From CAYXVU01 sp964468725 (GTDB taxonomy: Bacteria; Acidobacteriota; Blastocatellia; UBA7656): a stretch of 6,846 nt of DNA. How positions within the stretch are numbered: the first letter of the stretch is position 1; each line of letters begins with the position of its first letter. This document shows, one piece after another, positions 4,086 through 6,846 of this stretch. The DNA lies in contig CAYXVU010000290.1 of the NCBI GenBank assembly GCA_964468725.1, forward strand, positions 1 to 6,846, written 5' to 3'. The notes under the pieces were generated by a model, which saw only the letters and a list, made by a program, of their open reading frames with translations, did not search any database and was not told where the DNA came from. The position numbers and the translations under genes were made by a program.

Positions 4086-6200
4086 TTGCCCGATAATTTC
4101 AAAATCATGAGCCGTTATCAACATCTTAAAAAAGCCGTAAACAGAAGAGCCATTCTGATAAAGGGAGGTTGGCTCTCCATTGTTTTGTGGGGCATATTCT
4201 CATCAACCGTTCTTTCTCAACATAGTTTCGATACCTGGACGACGGACAATGGCTTGCCGCAAAACTCCGTGTCTTCCATCTTACAAACCCGCGACGGATA
4301 CCTTTGGTTTACGACCACTGATGGGTTGGTGCGTTATGACGGAATGCGGTTTACCATCTTCAATGCGGGCAATCGAAAAGATTTGCACACCAGCCGGTTT
4401 TCACAGCTCTTGGAAGACCGCGAAGGTAATCTTTGGATTTTGACGGAAGACACCCGACTCGTTCGCTATACAGACGGCATCTTTACTTCCCTATCCACAC
4501 AAGAGGGCTTGCCTGATACACATGGGTTTCGCATCAGAAAAGATGAAGAAGGCAGATTAATTGTAGAGGCTCTGAATCGGTCGGTTCGCTGGGAAGAAGG
4601 GCGATTCGTTCCCTACGATCAGGGCTTAGGCAAAGCCTATTCAGGAATCTCTTTCCCCCTCGAATCAGGAGCCATCTGGCATTACGATAAAGCCAAATTG
4701 TACCGCATACATAAGAACCGATTGACCGCCACCATTGCCGTAGACGGAATCGGCCCCAGAGACATCAAGTATGTTTTTGAAGACCGCAAGGGCGAAACTT
4801 GGATTGGAACGGTAGGGGTTGTGCTGCGGTTCACCAATGGCTCACTAAAACGCTATGCGCAGAAGGACGGAGTGCCAAACCAGCGCGTCAACTGCATACG
4901 CGATGACCGCAAAGGCAATCTCTGGATCGGGATGTCTGATGGCGGATTGCTACGGTTCAAAGATGATGTTTTCACTCGCTATACGCAGGCTGATGGTATA
5001 ACAGGTAACAGCTTTCTGGCGCTCTACGAAGACCGAGAAGGGATCCTTTGGATCGGCACCGAAAGCGGATTGAACCGGTTGCGGGACAACATCATCACCT
5101 CTTATTCAACGGAAGATGGTCTCGCGGCTAAGAATACCTATCCCATTTGCCAAGATAGCGAAGGGTCCATCTGGATCGGCTCCTGGCGCGGGCTGACCCG
5201 CTATCGTGATGGCGTCTTCACGAATTGGGGCAAGCAGTACGGAGTGGCCAACCATCTCATCACCGCATTGCTGGTGGATAAAGAAGGATGCTTTTGGGTC
5301 GGCACATTGGGCGACGGCGTCAAGAAATACGAAGCGGGGAAGGTTACGGACTACCATCCGGAAACGGGCTTCCCAAGCGGGCTGGTGCGTGCCATCTGTC
5401 AGGATCATAAAGGTTCGATTTGGTTTGGCAGTCCCATCGGCTTAATCCGCTACAGAGAGGGTCATTGCCAAACCTTCACCACCAAGGACGGCCTGCCCTC
5501 AAATATCGTCAACACAATCGTTGAAGACCGGCAGAACAACCTCTGGGTCGGAACACAGGAAGGGTTGTGTCGGTACAGGGAGGGTCAGTTTACCAGCTAC
5601 GCGCAGGTGGAAGGGTTATCAACTCATACCGTGCGAACCGTTTATGAAGATGACGAAGGAGTGATCTGGATCGGAACCTATGATGGCGGGCTGATTCGAC
5701 TCAAAGATGGGAAATTTACGGGATACACCAACGAAAACGGGCTGTTTAACAATGGGGTCTTTCAGATACTCGAAGATGCCCGGGGAAATTTTTGGATGAG
5801 TTGTAACCTCGGCATCTATCGAGTCAGCAAGGCGGAACTGAATGACTATGCCGAAGGCCGAATTGCATCCATCACTTCTATTCCTTATGGAAAACGAGAC
5901 GGCATGCTGAACTCGGAATGTAACGGCGGCGTGCAACCCGCAGGCATAAAGGCTCGAGATGGAAAGCTATGGTTTCCCACGCAAGGAGGCGTTGCGGTTG
6001 TTGATCCCGAAGCAGTGCCGGTAAGCGCACAACCGCCGCCCGTTATGGTCGAAGAGGTATTGCTCAACAATCAGCCCGTCACCTTTACCGATGCGGTGGA
6101 GGTGCCTCCCGGAAAAGAAAACTTCGAGATTCACTACACAGGGCTGAGCTTCATCATGTCCGAGCGCATCCGATTCAAGTACAAAATAGAAGGGCTTTAA
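4086..6200 (+). CDS. Propeller sensor half of a Y_Y_Y histidine kinase, cut short by TAA
   Basis: The 704 residues form the extracytoplasmic sensor of a one-protein two-component sensor. A signal peptide or signal anchor lies near residues 20-44 (basic residues, then WLSIVLWGIFSSTVLS, then Gln45). The body consists of two-component-regulator propeller (Reg_prop) repeats of about 41 residues. Trp-centred strands such as NLWIGM, LWIGT, SIWIGS and NLWVGT sit near 74, 117, 198, 239, 280, 322, 363, 404, 446, 487, 528, 570 and 629, with one degenerate unit near 159. That makes about 14 blades, consistent with two seven-bladed propellers. A Y_Y_Y domain begins near 655 and breaks off at IEGL, where TAA (6198-6200) interrupts it. 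The same frame continues afterwards with the rest of Y_Y_Y, a membrane helix and the kinase. The TTG at 4086 has a weak AGAGG 9 bases upstream; ATG at 4107 is the alternative and keeps the signal peptide. Alone, the product would be an exported sensor without output. The ligand is unknown; the best-studied relatives sense glycans. Confidence 0.92.
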   Translation: MPDNFKIMSRYQHLKKAVNRRAILIKGGWLSIVLWGIFSSTVLSQHSFDTWTTDNGLPQNSVSSILQTRDGYLWFTTTDGLVRYDGMRFTIFNAGNRKDLHTSRFSQLLEDREGNLWILTEDTRLVRYTDGIFTSLSTQEGLPDTHGFRIRKDEEGRLIVEALNRSVRWEEGRFVPYDQGLGKAYSGISFPLESGAIWHYDKAKLYRIHKNRLTATIAVDGIGPRDIKYVFEDRKGETWIGTVGVVLRFTNGSLKRYAQKDGVPNQRVNCIRDDRKGNLWIGMSDGGLLRFKDDVFTRYTQADGITGNSFLALYEDREGILWIGTESGLNRLRDNIITSYSTEDGLAAKNTYPICQDSEGSIWIGSWRGLTRYRDGVFTNWGKQYGVANHLITALLVDKEGCFWVGTLGDGVKKYEAGKVTDYHPETGFPSGLVRAICQDHKGSIWFGSPIGLIRYREGHCQTFTTKDGLPSNIVNTIVEDRQNNLWVGTQEGLCRYREGQFTSYAQVEGLSTHTVRTVYEDDEGVIWIGTYDGGLIRLKDGKFTGYTNENGLFNNGVFQILEDARGNFWMSCNLGIYRVSKAELNDYAEGRIASITSIPYGKRDGMLNSECNGGVQPAGIKARDGKLWFPTQGGVAVVDPEAVPVSAQPPPVMVEEVLLNNQPVTFTDAVEVPPGKENFEIHYTGLSFIMSERIRFKYKIEGL
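6198..6200 (+). other. In-frame TAA separating sensor and kinase
   Basis: The codons before (KYKIEGL) and after (LDWIDVGTRRVAYY) the TAA join in the same frame into a normal Y_Y_Y core, which in relatives reads like EGLxxDW. A single change such as GAA to TAA would explain it. An inactivating mutation, a sequencing error and natural readthrough or restart are not distinguishable here. Confidence 0.85.
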
Positions 6201-6846
6201 CTAGATTGGATAGATGTGGGAACACGCCGCGTAGCTTATTACTCGCATGTTCCGCCGGGCGATTACACCTTTCGCGTGATTGCTGCCAACCGCGACGGGG
6301 TGTGGAATATGGACGGAGCCATCTTGCGAATCCGCATCATTCCGCCCTTCTGGAGAACGTGGTGGTTTTTATCGCTCACGCTGGCGACACTCGCAGCCCT
6401 TGTCTTTGCAGGCTACACACTCCGCATCCGGCAACTGGAGCGCGCGCGCAAGGCGCAAGAAACGTTCTCGCGGCAACTGATTCGCTCGCAAGAAGACGAA
6501 CGCCAGCGCATTGCTGCCGAATTGCACGATAGCATCGGGCAACACTTGCTCATTATCAAAAACTCCGCCCTTCTTGGCCTCAACCTGCTACAACAGCCCG
6601 AACGCGGAAAGAAACAATTGGACGACATCTCAGAGACAGCCTCGCAAGCAATTGATGAAGAGCGCGAAATATCTTACAACCTTCGCCCCTACCAGTTGGA
6701 CGACCTCGGCTTGACCCGCTCTATCGAGTTCATCCTTGAAAAGGTTGCCGTCTCTTCTGACGTAACTTTCGCTTCGAAGATCGCTTCCATTAACGATCTG
6801 TTTTCGCCTGAAGCGGAGATCAATATCTATCGCATCGTTCAAGAAA
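6201..6846 (+). CDS. Kinase half: rest of Y_Y_Y, membrane helix, HisKA_3 histidine kinase, 3' end open
   Basis: This is open in one frame from just after the TAA to the right edge (215 codons). It begins with the end of the Y_Y_Y domain (VPPGDYTFRVIAANRDGVW). One transmembrane helix follows at about 6360-6422, then a basic and acidic linker. The HisKA_3 dimerisation and phosphotransfer helix is at about 6471-6570: SQEDERQRIAAELHDSIGQ, with the phospho-acceptor His at 6525-6527. LRPYQLDDLGL (6681-6713) is the conserved second-helix motif. IYRIVQE (6825-6845) is where the N-box of the ATPase domain begins, so most of the ATP-binding domain lies beyond the window. HisKA_3 kinases usually signal to NarL/LuxR-type response regulators. 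If translated separately, possible starts are GTG at 6216 (weak GGA 5 bases before) or ATG at 6309, just before the helix; neither has a strong ribosome binding site. All kinase motifs visible are intact. It may be one gene with 4086-6200 or its pseudogene remnant. Confidence 0.85.

Noticed and set aside
6198..6204. Stop codon readthrough signal or selenocysteine/pyrrolysine recoding at the TAA
   Set aside because: TAA is not the codon recoded for selenocysteine or pyrrolysine, and I see no stem suited to recoding after it. A simple nonsense change or sequence error is more economical.
6206..6532. 108-codon plus-strand frame after the TAA
   Set aside because: It is out of frame with the Y_Y_Y, membrane helix and HisKA_3 motifs that run through the same DNA.
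1..6846. CRISPR array, tRNA, rRNA, insertion sequence or phage genes
   Set aside because: No regularly spaced repeats of CRISPR length, no tRNA-like cloverleaf, no transposase motifs and no terminal inverted repeats were seen on either strand.

Overview
The window looks like chromosomal DNA of an environmental Gram-negative bacterium, most likely an acidobacterium (Blastocatellia-like). That placement is inference from gene families, not a search. The clues are an ECF sigma factor of the Sig-70_X6 / TIGR02999 type, a secreted protein combining a DUF4394-like propeller with Ig-like and IPT/TIG-like domains, and a very large sensor kinase with two seven-bladed propellers, a Y_Y_Y domain and a HisKA_3 kinase. 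TAA, TGA and TAG all end genes here, so the standard bacterial code applies.

Layout. 1-699 (+): the C-terminal bulk of a CPBP/CAAX-type membrane protease, whose frame is open at the left edge. 700-1068: a gap between convergent genes with no clear terminator, one short direct repeat and a possible decayed reading frame. 1069-2745 (-): a secreted 558-residue DUF4394/Ig-like protein. 2746-3120: a divergent control region with inverted and direct repeats and a consensus -10 box (3069-3074) for the sigma gene. 3121-3693 (+): the ECF sigma factor, best started at the GTG at 3121. 3694-4085: a 390-base control region with a 17-base-period direct repeat and an 8-base inverted repeat that brackets a second consensus -10 box. 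4086-6200 (+): the periplasmic sensor half of a propeller histidine kinase. 6201-6846 (+): the kinase half, in the same frame but separated by one TAA codon, running off the right edge.

How the genes relate. The propeller protein should sense an extracellular or periplasmic ligand and signal through one membrane helix to a HisKA_3 kinase, which normally pairs with a NarL-type response regulator (expected beyond the right edge). The ECF sigma factor and the secreted protein diverge from a shared region and could be co-regulated, but nothing here proves it. I do not see an undescribed defence or mobile system. The most notable features are the in-frame TAA that splits an otherwise intact sensor kinase within its Y_Y_Y domain, and the symmetric element around that gene's putative promoter.
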